This document shows positions 24,963 through 33,183 of a stretch of DNA of 63,971 bases, piece by piece. The DNA is from an uncultured Opitutaceae bacterium. Lineage in GTDB: Bacteria; Verrucomicrobiota; Verrucomicrobiia; Opitutales; Opitutaceae. Where the stretch lies: the NCBI GenBank assembly GCA_903929355.1, contig CAIYUN010000002.1, positions 1 through 63,971 of the forward strand, read 5' to 3'. Each line of letters opens with the position of its first letter. Position 1 is the first letter of the stretch. A program made the position numbers and the translations under genes. The notes below the pieces were generated by a model. It was not told the origin of the DNA. It worked only from the letters and a program-made list of their open reading frames with translations, and made no database searches.

Positions 24963-26036
24963 TTACGGTGCGACCTCGAACCAGAAAGGCACGAACACCT
25001 CGTGCCCGCCCGGCCGGACTTGTGCCCAGATGACGTAGCGGCCGGGGCGGGGAATCGTGAGCTTGAAGGGCAGCGAGGGCCGCACCGGGTCGGGCGGGGC
25101 CAGCGGGTCGGCCTGGTTGGGATGCAGGTGCGCGAATCCGCTGCGGTCGGCATCGAACGCCACCACATGGGCAAAAGCTCCCATGATCGGCTCCAACGCC
25201 ACCGGCGCGCCATCGGGACGGGTGATGAGCAGGCTCAGGTCCACCGGCTGGCCGGCCCGGACCGGCAGCGCCGAGGGCGATAGCACGAAGTGGCAGCCGG
25301 CGACATCCTGTGTCCAGGAAAGGGGCGGGTTGGGGTCGCCGCAACATTCCACGGTGGAAGGCGTGATCGCGGCGGTGCCGAGGATGGAGGCGGCGACGGC
25401 TGGCAGGCCGGTGGGTGGGGTGAGGCTGGCCGGGGCGGTCGGTTCCACCTTGATGTCGGCGTTCGCATACAGGCTGCGGCCGGTGACCAAGGGCGTGAAA
25501 TCGGCAAACACCCGGTAAATGGCGGGAAACTTGGGCGAGAACTGAAAGCTCCACTCCCCCGGGGTGCCGGTCGCCTCGGGATGGACGTGCTGGTAGTCGG
25601 TGAGCGTGGGATCCACGATCAGCAGGTGCAGCTTGCGGGTGTGGACCTCCATCAAGTCCAGCGGTCCGATGGGCTTGCCCGAGCTGGTGGCGAGCCGCAC
25701 GAGGAAACGATTGGGCCCGCCGGCCTGCGGCAGGACCGTCATGGTCACGGGCGACCGCACGGCGACGACCGGGATGAACTGCGGGCTGGCCGGGTCGCAC
25801 AACTCCAGCGCGTTTTTACCGGTCACGGTGAAATCAACCTGGTGCAGGTTCGTGCCGGTCGGCAGGGCGCGCATCGCCGCATAGGCAGCCACCGCGCCCA
25901 CGGTGATCCAGGCGGCCTGCCGCCAGTTCATGGGACCGCGACCGCCCCCGGTCGCGAGGCCGGAATCTTTGCTTGAGGTGGGGCGCGTTGTCCCTAACGC
26001 GCCTGCATTCTCCGGAAATTCTGGCTTCGCGCTCAT
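24963..26036 (-). CDS. Membrane-anchored periplasmic protein of the SCO1 operon
   Basis: A 357-residue protein from the ATG at 26036, which overlaps the SCO1 stop by ATGA and has a GGAGG 11 bp upstream. A single membrane anchor (WRQAAWITVGAVAAYAAMRAL) lies at about residues 36-56, and the rest is periplasmic and beta-rich. Clusters of His include YQHVHPEA and FAHVVAF...FAHLHPN, and there is a VECCGDPNPP motif, so metal (copper) binding is plausible. The first 35 residues are encoded by palindromic repeat DNA (25933-26003). A start at 25931 (MNWRQAAW) would drop them. Position after SCO1 points to a cytochrome oxidase or copper role, which is inference. Confidence 0.65.
   Translation of the reverse strand: MSAKPEFPENAGALGTTRPTSSKDSGLATGGGRGPMNWRQAAWITVGAVAAYAAMRALPTGTNLHQVDFTVTGKNALELCDPASPQFIPVVAVRSPVTMTVLPQAGGPNRFLVRLATSSGKPIGPLDLMEVHTRKLHLLIVDPTLTDYQHVHPEATGTPGEWSFQFSPKFPAIYRVFADFTPLVTGRSLYANADIKVEPTAPASLTPPTGLPAVAASILGTAAITPSTVECCGDPNPPLSWTQDVAGCHFVLSPSALPVRAGQPVDLSLLITRPDGAPVALEPIMGAFAHVVAFDADRSGFAHLHPNQADPLAPPDPVRPSLPFKLTIPRPGRYVIWAQVRPGGHEVFVPFWFEVAP
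25982..26003. repeat. Palindromic repeat D inside or before a coding region
   Basis: GGCGCGTT-GTCCCT-AACGCGCC forms an 8-bp hairpin. On the minus strand, GGCGCGTTAGGGACAACGCG matches the hairpin at 40272-40293 and resembles those at 28053-28072 and 49489-49510. If translation starts at 26036 the hairpin is read in frame as part of the protein N-terminus. Confidence 0.7.
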
Positions 26037-26971
26037 CCTCGTTTCATCCTCCGCACAAATTCGTCGGGTGTCCACTGGCTTCCGTCCGCGCGCCAGATGA
26101 TCTTGCCATCGGTGTCGATCAGCAGCGTGGCGAGCGTGTGCTTGAGGATGCCGCCTTCAAACTCGGCGATGATGCCGAACTGCGCGAACAGTTCCTTGAT
26201 CGCCTTCTCCGGCCCGGTGAGCAGGAAAAAGTTCACCGGATCGATGCCATGGGTCTTGGCGTAGTCTTTGAGCACGGCCGGGGTGTCATAACCCGGGTCG
26301 AGCGTGATGGAGACCAGGTCGAGGTTGGTCACCCCGTTCTCACGCGCGAGGTGCTGCACCTCGACCATTTTCGCGGTGGAGGCGGGGCACATGGTGGCAA
26401 TCGGGCAGCGCGTGTAGATGAAGTTGATCAACACCTGGCGGCCGTGAAACCGCTCCACGGTGGTCACATGCCCGTCCTGATCGTAAAGTCCAAAGTCCGG
26501 GAGGCTCTCGCCAATTTCGCGGTAGACCTTGCGGCCGCGAACCGCAGTGTCCTGTCGCAGTTCATTGGCCTTTAAGGCGACCACCGATTCTGCCACCGGG
26601 TCAACGGGCCAGATTTTCTCGAGCCGCGCCCCTTTCGGGTCGTCGGGAAACAGTTCAGCGCGGATCCGTCCGCCCTCCTGGGCGGCGGCGACATCGGCGG
26701 GGGAGACGCGAAACTCCATCGTCATCGCGGCCATGTAGCCCTCGACCGCGTCGTGGCTCACGAGCAGGGACTTGTGCGCGACATCCACCGCCAGGATCTG
26801 GCCGGTGAGCGCGAAATGGCGTTCCTCGGGCGCCTGCGCTTCGGGCGGTGCCTGCGCCACGCGCCGGCACGCCGGCAGGCCGGTGAGCAGCAGCAGCCCG
26901 GCCAAGGCGGCCAATCCTGGCCACGGGCCGGGTCGCCGACCTGGCTTTCGGGCCGTCAGAGTCGCATTCAT
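26033..26971 (-). CDS. SCO1/SenC lipoprotein with CusF-like domain
   Basis: A 312-residue lipoprotein from the ATG at 26971; the lipobox is GLPAC with Cys35. Residues 50-110 resemble a CusF-type copper-binding domain, with the methionine-rich EGYMAAMTMEFRV. From about 155 comes a SCO1/SenC thioredoxin-like domain with the copper-binding cysteines C189 and C195 in TRCPIATMCP and a conserved His in LKHTLATLLID. SCO proteins deliver copper to the CuA site of cytochrome oxidase. It is divergent from ctaA-ctaB, with 87 bp between, so both transcripts may be co-controlled. The C-x5-C spacing is a known variant of the usual CxxxC. Confidence 0.88.
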   Translation of the reverse strand: MNATLTARKPGRRPGPWPGLAALAGLLLLTGLPACRRVAQAPPEAQAPEERHFALTGQILAVDVAHKSLLVSHDAVEGYMAAMTMEFRVSPADVAAAQEGGRIRAELFPDDPKGARLEKIWPVDPVAESVVALKANELRQDTAVRGRKVYREIGESLPDFGLYDQDGHVTTVERFHGRQVLINFIYTRCPIATMCPASTAKMVEVQHLARENGVTNLDLVSITLDPGYDTPAVLKDYAKTHGIDPVNFFLLTGPEKAIKELFAQFGIIAEFEGGILKHTLATLLIDTDGKIIWRADGSQWTPDEFVRRMKRG

Positions 26972-27058
26972 CCCCCTACGGTTCCACCCCAAGGAAAAAA
27001 TTGTCAAAGCCATTGCGCATGGTAGAGTCTTCCCTCTGCCTGCTCCGCGCCTTCACTT

Positions 27059-28117
27059 ATGAGCCCGACTCCCACTGCCGTCACCTCCCGCCGCACCGCG
27101 GGTTACAAGCCCGCTTTGGCGTGGTTTGCGGCCTTGGGGGGTGCCTGGGTGTTTGTGTTGGTGATGCTGGGAGCCTTCACGACCAGTATCGGGGCGGGGA
27201 TGATCTTTCCCGACTGGCCGCTGTCCAACGGCTCGCTCAATCCCGAAGGCTGGCTGTCCGACCTGGCGAAGTTTGCCGAACACTCACACCGCCTGAGCGC
27301 GGAGGTGATGAGCCTGGTCGCCATCGGTCTGGCCGCCTGGATTTGGGTCACGGAGGAGCGCGCCTGGCTGCGCAAGCTGGCCATTTTCGCGGTCGGGCTG
27401 GTTTTGGTGCAGGCGGTGGTGGGCGGCCTGCGCGTGTTGCTCGAACCGGACCAGGTGGCGACCATCAGCACCAGTGTTGGGCAGCTTTTCGCCATGTTGC
27501 ACGCCTGCCTTGCGCAGGTTTTCGTCTGCACCCTGCTGGCGATGGCGTTGAGCCTTTCGCGGGGCTGGACGGTGCCGGCGGAGGTGCCGTCGGGCGGTGG
27601 CCTGCTCCGGCTCGGGCGGGTCTGCTGCGGGCTGTTGCTGGTGCAGCTCGGCGTCGCGGCGGTGATGCGCCACAGCTTTGCGGGACTGGCGATCCCGACG
27701 TTCCCGCTGAGCACCCCGGAGGGCGCGCTGCTGCCGGCGGCGTGGGATTTCAAGGTGGCGATCCAGTTTGCCCACCGCGTCATGGCCGCGCTGCTGACGG
27801 TGGCGCTGCCCTGGTTTGCCGCCGCCCTTTGGCGCGAACGGGTGCGGGGCAGCGGATTGAAGAACGGCGCGCTGCTGCTGGTGGGATTGCTGGTCTTGCA
27901 GATATTTCTGGGCGCGGAGGCGGTGTGGCGGTTGCGCGACCCGTATTGGACGACGGCGCATGTGCTCACCGGCGCCTGTCTGCTCGCCACCACCTTTGGC
28001 CTGACGTGGTGGACCCACCGGGGGGTGATTGAAAGCCGATGCGCCACCAACCGCGCGTTGGGGTCAACGCGCTCCACCTTGGAGGCGAGTCGTTGCCCCA
28101 CCTACGACCACTCATGA
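27059..28117 (+). CDS. ctaA: Heme A synthase (CtaA/Cox15)
   Basis: A 352-residue protein with eight membrane segments that hydroxylates heme O to heme A for cytochrome aa3-type oxidase. Conserved elements include TTSIGAGMIFPDWPLSNGS with the following EHSHRLSAEVM heme ligand, a FAHRVMAALL repeat in the second half, and TTAHVLTGACLL. The last 28 or so residues after WWTHRG are unlike CtaA and are encoded by a palindromic repeat (28053-28072), so they are likely acquired. The stop overlaps the ctaB start by ATGA. Confidence 0.92.
   Translation: MSPTPTAVTSRRTAGYKPALAWFAALGGAWVFVLVMLGAFTTSIGAGMIFPDWPLSNGSLNPEGWLSDLAKFAEHSHRLSAEVMSLVAIGLAAWIWVTEERAWLRKLAIFAVGLVLVQAVVGGLRVLLEPDQVATISTSVGQLFAMLHACLAQVFVCTLLAMALSLSRGWTVPAEVPSGGGLLRLGRVCCGLLLVQLGVAAVMRHSFAGLAIPTFPLSTPEGALLPAAWDFKVAIQFAHRVMAALLTVALPWFAAALWRERVRGSGLKNGALLLVGLLVLQIFLGAEAVWRLRDPYWTTAHVLTGACLLATTFGLTWWTHRGVIESRCATNRALGSTRSTLEASRCPTYDHS
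28053..28072. repeat. Palindromic repeat D in the 3' end of ctaA
   Basis: GCGCGTTG-GGGT-CAACGCGC is a perfect 8-bp hairpin. With the following TCCACCTT it matches, inverted, the AAGGTGGAGCGCGTTAACC sequence at 49482-49500. It lies within the open frame of ctaA and encodes part of its unconserved C-terminal tail (NRALGSTRST). Confidence 0.75.
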
Positions 28118-29070
28118 GCGACGCCGCCACCCTTTCCGCCGAGCCCGCCGCCAAGGCCCGGTTCGCCGATTATCTCGAGCTCACCAAGCCGCGGCTGAGC
28201 CTGCTCTCGGTGCTGACGACGCTGGTCGGCTGGTTCGCCGCGCGGCCCGCGTGGGAACCCGGCCGGTTTTTCGGCCTGCTGCTCGGGACCGCCGCGTGCG
28301 CGGGCGGGGTCGCGGCCCTCAACCAATGGATGGAAAGCGACACCGACGCCCAGATGGCGCGCACGGCCGACCGCCCCATCCCGGCCGGCAAGATTGCCGG
28401 AGGCTCGGCCTTTGTGCTCGGCTGGCTGTTGAGCCTGGGCGGGCTGGCGGTGCTCTTCCGGCTGGGCGGGCCCATCCGGGCGGCAGGCCCGGAGGACTGG
28501 CGCCTGCCGCTGGAGCGGTTGCCGGCGTTGTTCGCGCTGCTCACCATCGTCACCTATCTGGCGTGTTACACCCCAGCCAAGCGCCGGTCGCGCTGGAGCG
28601 TCGAGCTGGGCGCGGTGGCGGGCGCGTTTCCGCCGCTCATCGGCTGGTCCGCCGCCGAGAACTCCGTCGGCCCGCTCGGGTGGGTGCTGTTTGGCGTGCT
28701 CTTTTTCTGGCAGATCCCCCATTTCATGGCGGTGGCGTGGACCCACCGGCGGGATTATGCGCGGGTGCATTTTCCTTTCCTGCCCGTGCATGACAACGCC
28801 GGCCGCGGGATGGCGCGCTGGGCGCTGCTCCACACCGTGGCGCTCGTCGCCGTGAGTGCGCTGCCGTATTTCCTCGGGGCGGCGACCGTGGCCTATCTGG
28901 TGGTGACGCTGCTGCTCGGCGCGTGGTTCGTGGGTCGTGCGCTGGGCTTTTTACGCGCGGCCGCCCGCGATGCGGCCGCGCGGCGGCTGTTCCTCGCCTC
29001 GATCCTCTGGCTCCCGCTCCAGCTCGGAGCCCTCGTCGCCGACCGGCTGATTTTTTTTAACCGTGGTTAA
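28114..29070 (+). CDS. ctaB: Protoheme IX farnesyltransferase (heme O synthase)
   Basis: A 318-residue UbiA-family prenyltransferase with about nine membrane segments that farnesylates heme B to heme O. Signatures are YLELTKPRLSLLSVLTT, the first Asp-rich motif NQWMESDTDAQMARTADRPIPAG, YTPAKRRSRWSVELGAVAGAFPPLIGW, and FFWQIPHFMAVAWTHRRDYA for the second. The start at 28114 overlaps the ctaA stop by ATGA. The stop lies in a TTAACCGTGGTTAA palindrome. No oxidase subunit genes are in the window. Confidence 0.93.
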   Translation: MSDAATLSAEPAAKARFADYLELTKPRLSLLSVLTTLVGWFAARPAWEPGRFFGLLLGTAACAGGVAALNQWMESDTDAQMARTADRPIPAGKIAGGSAFVLGWLLSLGGLAVLFRLGGPIRAAGPEDWRLPLERLPALFALLTIVTYLACYTPAKRRSRWSVELGAVAGAFPPLIGWSAAENSVGPLGWVLFGVLFFWQIPHFMAVAWTHRRDYARVHFPFLPVHDNAGRGMARWALLHTVALVAVSALPYFLGAATVAYLVVTLLLGAWFVGRALGFLRAAARDAAARRLFLASILWLPLQLGALVADRLIFFNRG

Positions 29071-29082
29071 TTTGCCTCTGCC

Positions 29083-29517
29083 ATGACCGCCCACGACATA
29101 CCGCCGATCAACGCCACGCTCAACGGCCTCGCCACCGTGCTCATCACGGCCGGCTTCATCCTCATCAAGCTGGGCCGCAAGCAGGCGCACCGGGCCGTGA
29201 TGCTCACGGCCGCGGTGGTGTCCGCGCTGTTCTTGGTGGGCTACCTCACCTACCACGCGATGATGCACGGCTTTCATACCCGGTTTGGCGGCGAGGGGGC
29301 GATCCGTACGGTGTATTTTGTGATCCTCTGGACGCACATCCCGCTCGCAGGGCTCATCGCCTATCTGGTGCCGCGCACCTTTCTCTTCGCGCTTAAGGGC
29401 GACTACGTCCGCCACAAGGCCTGGGCAAAATGGACATTTCCCATCTGGTATTATGTAAGCGTGACCGGCGTGCTGGTGTATTTTTTTCTCTACGTCTGGT
29501 GGCCGGCGGCAAAGTGA
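29083..29517 (+). CDS. DUF420 family membrane protein (CtaM-like)
   Basis: A 144-residue protein with four membrane segments. It starts with PPINATLNGLATVLITAGFI and continues with VGYLTYHAMMHGFHTRF and YFVILWTHIPLAGLIAYLVPRTF, the DUF420 pattern with several conserved histidines. The Staphylococcus homologue CtaM is needed for a functional aa3-type oxidase, and the position 12 bp after ctaB fits such an assembly role. Not close enough to give a gene symbol. Confidence 0.8.
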   Translation: MTAHDIPPINATLNGLATVLITAGFILIKLGRKQAHRAVMLTAAVVSALFLVGYLTYHAMMHGFHTRFGGEGAIRTVYFVILWTHIPLAGLIAYLVPRTFLFALKGDYVRHKAWAKWTFPIWYYVSVTGVLVYFFLYVWWPAAK

Positions 29518-29602
29518 GCCTGCGGCCAACCTGCTTGCACCAAAAGGGTCTTCCCCGGTCTTGCCAGCCGCCCGGCGGACTGGCACCTTGGCCCCTCCCT
29601 CC

Positions 29603-30448
29603 ATGCCCAACCTGACCGACCGCCAATGGCTCTGGCTCGCCGCCGCGTGCTACCTCGCGGGGTTCGTGATCGGCACCGTGGCATTGGTGCGTGGGCGGCG
29701 GCATTCACGCATGGCCATGTTTGCCACCCTCGCGGTCGGCTACCTGTTCCAGACCATCGGGCTGGGCGTGCGCGGGCGCGCTGTTCAAGGCTGCCCGCTG
29801 GGCAACACGTTTGAGTTGTTTCAGTTCACGGCCTGGTCGTCGGCCTCGCTCTTCCTCGTCATCGGCGCGACCTTCCGGGTGAGTCTGCTGGGCTATTTCA
29901 CCGCGATGCTGGCGGCGGTGCTCACGCTGGTCTCGCTGGCCATCCCGGAGTGGGACGCGACGGCGCGCACCCATGTTTTCGGCGCCAACCCCTGGATTGA
30001 GTTCCACGCGGCGCTGGCGCTGTTCAGCTACGGGGTGTTCGGGCTGCTGGCGCTCACGTCGGCGATGTTCCTGCTGCGGAACTACTCGCTCAAGTCCAAG
30101 CATGTCGGCGGCTGGTTCTCGTTCCTGCCCTCGATCCTCGACCTCGACCACATCGGGGTGCGGCTGCTGGGCGCGGGGGTCGTGCTGCTCACAATCTCGC
30201 TGGGCCTCGGCGCGGTCTACTGGGTGCCGCATCCCGCGACCGTGGACCTGGTGAAGGTGCTTTCCACCATCGCAGTGTGGCTGGCCTATGTGGTGGCGCT
30301 GGCGCTGCGGTTGGCGGGCGCGCTGCCGGCGCGGCGACTGGCGTGGGCCTGCGTGGTGCTGTTCGGCGCGGCCCTGCTGTCGCTTTTCGCGGTCAACTCC
30401 AGCCGGCACCCGCCGCCGCCGCCGGCCGCGGCGGTCTCCACGCCATGA
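29603..30448 (+). CDS. CcsA/HemX-like cytochrome assembly membrane protein
   Basis: A 281-residue protein with eight membrane segments of the cytochrome c assembly (CcsA/HemX) family. WIEFHAALALFSYGVFGLLALTSAMFLL is the characteristic His-containing helix, followed by RLLGAGVVLLTISLGLGAVYW. The tryptophan-rich WGxxWxWD motif of true heme-handling CcsA is not present (here VYWVPHPATVDL), which points to the HemX type that lies next to hemA and may control glutamyl-tRNA reductase amount. Its stop overlaps the hemA start by ATGA. The start at 29603 begins at MPNLTDRQWLWL; an ATG 14 codons earlier is less likely. Confidence 0.82.
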   Translation: MPNLTDRQWLWLAAACYLAGFVIGTVALVRGRRHSRMAMFATLAVGYLFQTIGLGVRGRAVQGCPLGNTFELFQFTAWSSASLFLVIGATFRVSLLGYFTAMLAAVLTLVSLAIPEWDATARTHVFGANPWIEFHAALALFSYGVFGLLALTSAMFLLRNYSLKSKHVGGWFSFLPSILDLDHIGVRLLGAGVVLLTISLGLGAVYWVPHPATVDLVKVLSTIAVWLAYVVALALRLAGALPARRLAWACVVLFGAALLSLFAVNSSRHPPPPPAAAVSTP

Positions 30449-31527
30449 GCGACCCGGCCACGTTTTTCATGCTGGGCGCGAGCCACCACTCCGCGCCACT
30501 CGCTCTGCGCGAGCGGTTCGCGCTGACGCCGGAGAAGATCGCCGCGCTGCGCGCCCGGCTCGGCCCGGCGGCGGGTCTGCGCGAGCTGGCGGTGCTCAAC
30601 ACGTGCAACCGGGTGGAATTCTACGGCGTGGCCGGCGCGCCCGGCGTGCTGGCGCGGCTGGAGGGGGCGTTTTGCGCGCTGCAGGGAGTCGCGGCGGAGG
30701 ACTTTGCGGCCGCGCGCCGGCACGCGGCCGGCGGCGACGCGATCGCGCACCTGCTGGCAGTCGCCGCCGGGCTGGACTCGCAGATGGTCGGCGAGAACGA
30801 GATCTTCGGCCAGGTGAAGGACGCCTACGCCGAGGCGTCGGCGGGCGGCACGGCCGGACCGGTGCTGCACCGCGTGTTCCAAAAGGTTTTCCAGCACGCC
30901 AAGCATGTGCGCACCCACACGGGGGTGGCGGAGGGCCAGGTGAGCGTGGCGAACGTCGCGGTCGAGCTGGCGCTGAACATCTTTGGGAAACTCGACGGGG
31001 TGCGCGTGCTGCTGCTCGGCGCGGGCGAGATCGGCGAGAAGACGGCCAAGGCGTTTCAAAGCCGCGGGGCCGCCACGCTCACCGTGGCGAGCCGCACCGC
31101 GGAGCGTGCCACGGCGCTGGCCGCCGGGCTCGGGGCGGCCGCGCTGCCATGGGAGCTGGTGCCGGCGCGGCTCGCGGCCCATGACATCGTCGTGGGCTCG
31201 ACGGCCGCTCCCGCCGCCGTCGTGACGACCGCACACGCGGCGGCCGCGATCCGGGCGCGACCGGCGCAGCCCCTGTTTTTCATCGACCTGGCACTGCCGC
31301 GGGATATCGAGCCGGCGGTCGCGGGGCTGGAGAACGTCTTCCTCTACAACCTCGACGACCTCGCCAAGATCGCCGAGGCCAACCGGGCCGCGCGCGAGGC
31401 CGAGGTCGCCCGCGCGCGGACCATCGTGGCGGAAAAGGCTGCCCAGCTCTGGGGCCAGATCGGCCCCCGCCTGGCGGCGGCGCCTCAAGGCGCCGCCGGG
31501 GACTCTTCCATTGAGAGCCTCACCTGA
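30445..31527 (+). CDS. hemA: Glutamyl-tRNA reductase, short form
   Basis: HemA reduces glutamyl-tRNA to glutamate-1-semialdehyde, the first step of the C5 heme pathway. The catalytic Cys54 is in AVLNTCNRVEFY; GLDSQMVGENEIFGQVKDAY and HVRTHTGVAEGQVSVANVAV complete the catalytic domain. LLLGAGEIGEKTAKAF is the NADPH-binding site, and FIDLALPRDIEP follows. At 360 residues it lacks most of the C-terminal dimerisation domain found in family members of about 415-430 residues. The last 43 bp overlap the tail of a convergent gene. It is translationally coupled to the HemX-like gene. Confidence 0.92.
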   Translation: MSDPATFFMLGASHHSAPLALRERFALTPEKIAALRARLGPAAGLRELAVLNTCNRVEFYGVAGAPGVLARLEGAFCALQGVAAEDFAAARRHAAGGDAIAHLLAVAAGLDSQMVGENEIFGQVKDAYAEASAGGTAGPVLHRVFQKVFQHAKHVRTHTGVAEGQVSVANVAVELALNIFGKLDGVRVLLLGAGEIGEKTAKAFQSRGAATLTVASRTAERATALAAGLGAAALPWELVPARLAAHDIVVGSTAAPAAVVTTAHAAAAIRARPAQPLFFIDLALPRDIEPAVAGLENVFLYNLDDLAKIAEANRAAREAEVARARTIVAEKAAQLWGQIGPRLAAAPQGAAGDSSIESLT

Positions 31528-32834
31528 GCCTCAAAGGCGCGCATGAAGCCCTCCGCCTGCGCGGCAGTGAGGAAGCGTGCGTCATAATGCAGGTCGGCCT
31601 GCAGCCGTCCGGCATAGAAACCAAAGGCGAGCGTGGCGCAAGTGCCGGGGCGGAAGAGGCCGCCGATCGACACTTCCTCGATCACGGCGCCCGGCACCGC
31701 GATGCGTTGGTCCGCGTCGAGCAAGGAGCTGCGAGGGGGGCAGAGCGGACCCAGATTGGTCATCACCAGCGTCGCCCGACACGCCTCGCGCCGCGTGTAG
31801 CGCCGGAGGCCGCCGGGCAGCAGACGGTGAATGCCGAGGAGCAGCAGGAAGGTGTGGTCGAGCCGGTGTCGTTTCACGAGAGCCATGTCCTCGCGGGCGC
31901 GCCGGAGGAGCCGATCCCGGTTCGCCAGCGACTTGCCGCGGCGGTCGATGCCGACCAGGCTGAAGACGTTGGCCGCCGGCAGCAGCCGGTCGGCGGGCCG
32001 GCGGAGGTTGATCGGCAGGCCGAGGCGGATCCAGTCGAGGGGCGCGCCCACGCCCTGTTCCGCGCGCCACACCCCGAGGGCGGCAAAGACGTCGCGCATG
32101 AGCAGCGCGTTGAGACCCGCGCCGAGCCGCCGGGCGGCCCCGCGGATTTTTTTGAAATCATCCGGACAAAATCGCCGGCCCGCGATCGCCGGCAGCCCCG
32201 GCGGCGGGGGGGCGTCGGGCGCGGCGGGGTGGTGCGGCACGAGCGGGGTGACCTCGCGCCGCAGGAGCGGCCACGCGAGGGCCAGGCCGAGCAGGTGGGC
32301 GGGGAGCAGCCGCCACCGCCCCCACCACGAGGCGACCAGCCGGCCGCGGCCCGCCAGCAGTTGCGGGCGCAGTTCGGGGATCAACACATGTCCTCCCAGC
32401 GCGTGCGTGTAGAGCAACATCAACTCATGGAAAACCTGGAAGAGGGCAACACCATCAAGCACGGCGTGGTGGGCTTGGACATAGATGTCCCCGCCGCCTT
32501 CGGTCTCCACGACCAACCACCGGACCCCGGGCTCGCGGGAGAGGTCGATGGGCGCCCAGGTGGCCGGCCAGTCGGCCGGGAGGGGGCCGGGCCGCCATTC
32601 GATCGGCGCCGGGCCGCCGGGCGCGGCCACCCAGCCGGGGCGGCCGCCGCGACCCGGCCGCACCAGGCAGGCGAGCAACGGGTGCCGGCGCGCCACCTCC
32701 GCCCAGGCCAGCTGCAATTCCTCGTGGTTGAGGCAGCCGGTGAAACGCAGGCGGCCCAGCATCCAGCAGGGATAGGAGCGCCGGTCATCGTGCAGGAGGT
32801 ATTGCTCGAGCAGAGTGAGAGGCAGGCGTGGCAT
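31485..32834 (-). CDS. Condensation-domain-like acyltransferase
   Basis: A 449-residue protein of the chloramphenicol-acetyltransferase/condensation superfamily. The catalytic motif HHAVLDG (HHxxxDG) sits at about residue 121 in IYVQAHHAVLDGVALFQVFHELM. The early LTLLEQYLLHD and RLRFTGCLNHEELQLAWAEVARRHPLLACLV match the opening of these domains, and LRLGLPINLRRPADRLLPAANVF the late latch region. It could join an acyl or alcohol group as in WS/DGAT or PapA-type enzymes; the substrate is unknown. The start at 32834 (MPRLPLTLLEQ) is preferred to 32879. It is divergent from a cytochrome P450 and ends inside the 3' end of hemA. Confidence 0.7.
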   Translation of the reverse strand: MPRLPLTLLEQYLLHDDRRSYPCWMLGRLRFTGCLNHEELQLAWAEVARRHPLLACLVRPGRGGRPGWVAAPGGPAPIEWRPGPLPADWPATWAPIDLSREPGVRWLVVETEGGGDIYVQAHHAVLDGVALFQVFHELMLLYTHALGGHVLIPELRPQLLAGRGRLVASWWGRWRLLPAHLLGLALAWPLLRREVTPLVPHHPAAPDAPPPPGLPAIAGRRFCPDDFKKIRGAARRLGAGLNALLMRDVFAALGVWRAEQGVGAPLDWIRLGLPINLRRPADRLLPAANVFSLVGIDRRGKSLANRDRLLRRAREDMALVKRHRLDHTFLLLLGIHRLLPGGLRRYTRREACRATLVMTNLGPLCPPRSSLLDADQRIAVPGAVIEEVSIGGLFRPGTCATLAFGFYAGRLQADLHYDARFLTAAQAEGFMRAFEAQVRLSMEESPAAP

Positions 32835-32890
32835 GGAGGCGTGGAGAGGAACCAGGCGGCGCGCGGCTGGCCGATTCATGGAGGCTTATA

Positions 32891-33095
32891 AACCGATGAT
32901 TAAGAGAGGCAAAATTTTTGAAAACCCGGGATGGAAAACTTTTCCAGCAATCGGAATTCAACCACTGATGGGCACTGATTCTGAGGGTCGGATTAGTGAA
33001 AATCAGTGTATATAAGTGGTTGAAGGCTTTTGTTTGGCGAGGTCATGGGCGAAAGCCATGCCCTTGTGGCCTCGAAGTTCCATTCATCGTGACTA
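32891..33095. repeat. Dispersed intergenic repeat A, copy 3
   Basis: The copy has GGAAAACTTTTCCAGCAATC, AACCACTGATGGGCACTGAT, CTGAGGGTCGGATTAGTG and TATAAGTGGTTGAAGG, then GTTTGGCGAGGTCATGGGCG that also matches the tail of copy 2. It fills the 350-bp divergent region between the acyltransferase and the P450, so it must overlap or displace their promoters. Confidence 0.65.
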
Positions 33096-33183
33096 GGCGC
33101 TCGACTCACGGGCTCGCTGGAAAAATGAGGGTTGTGGTATCGGTCCGGGTCACCGCACTGTCAAGCCCGCCGCCGCTCCCGCC

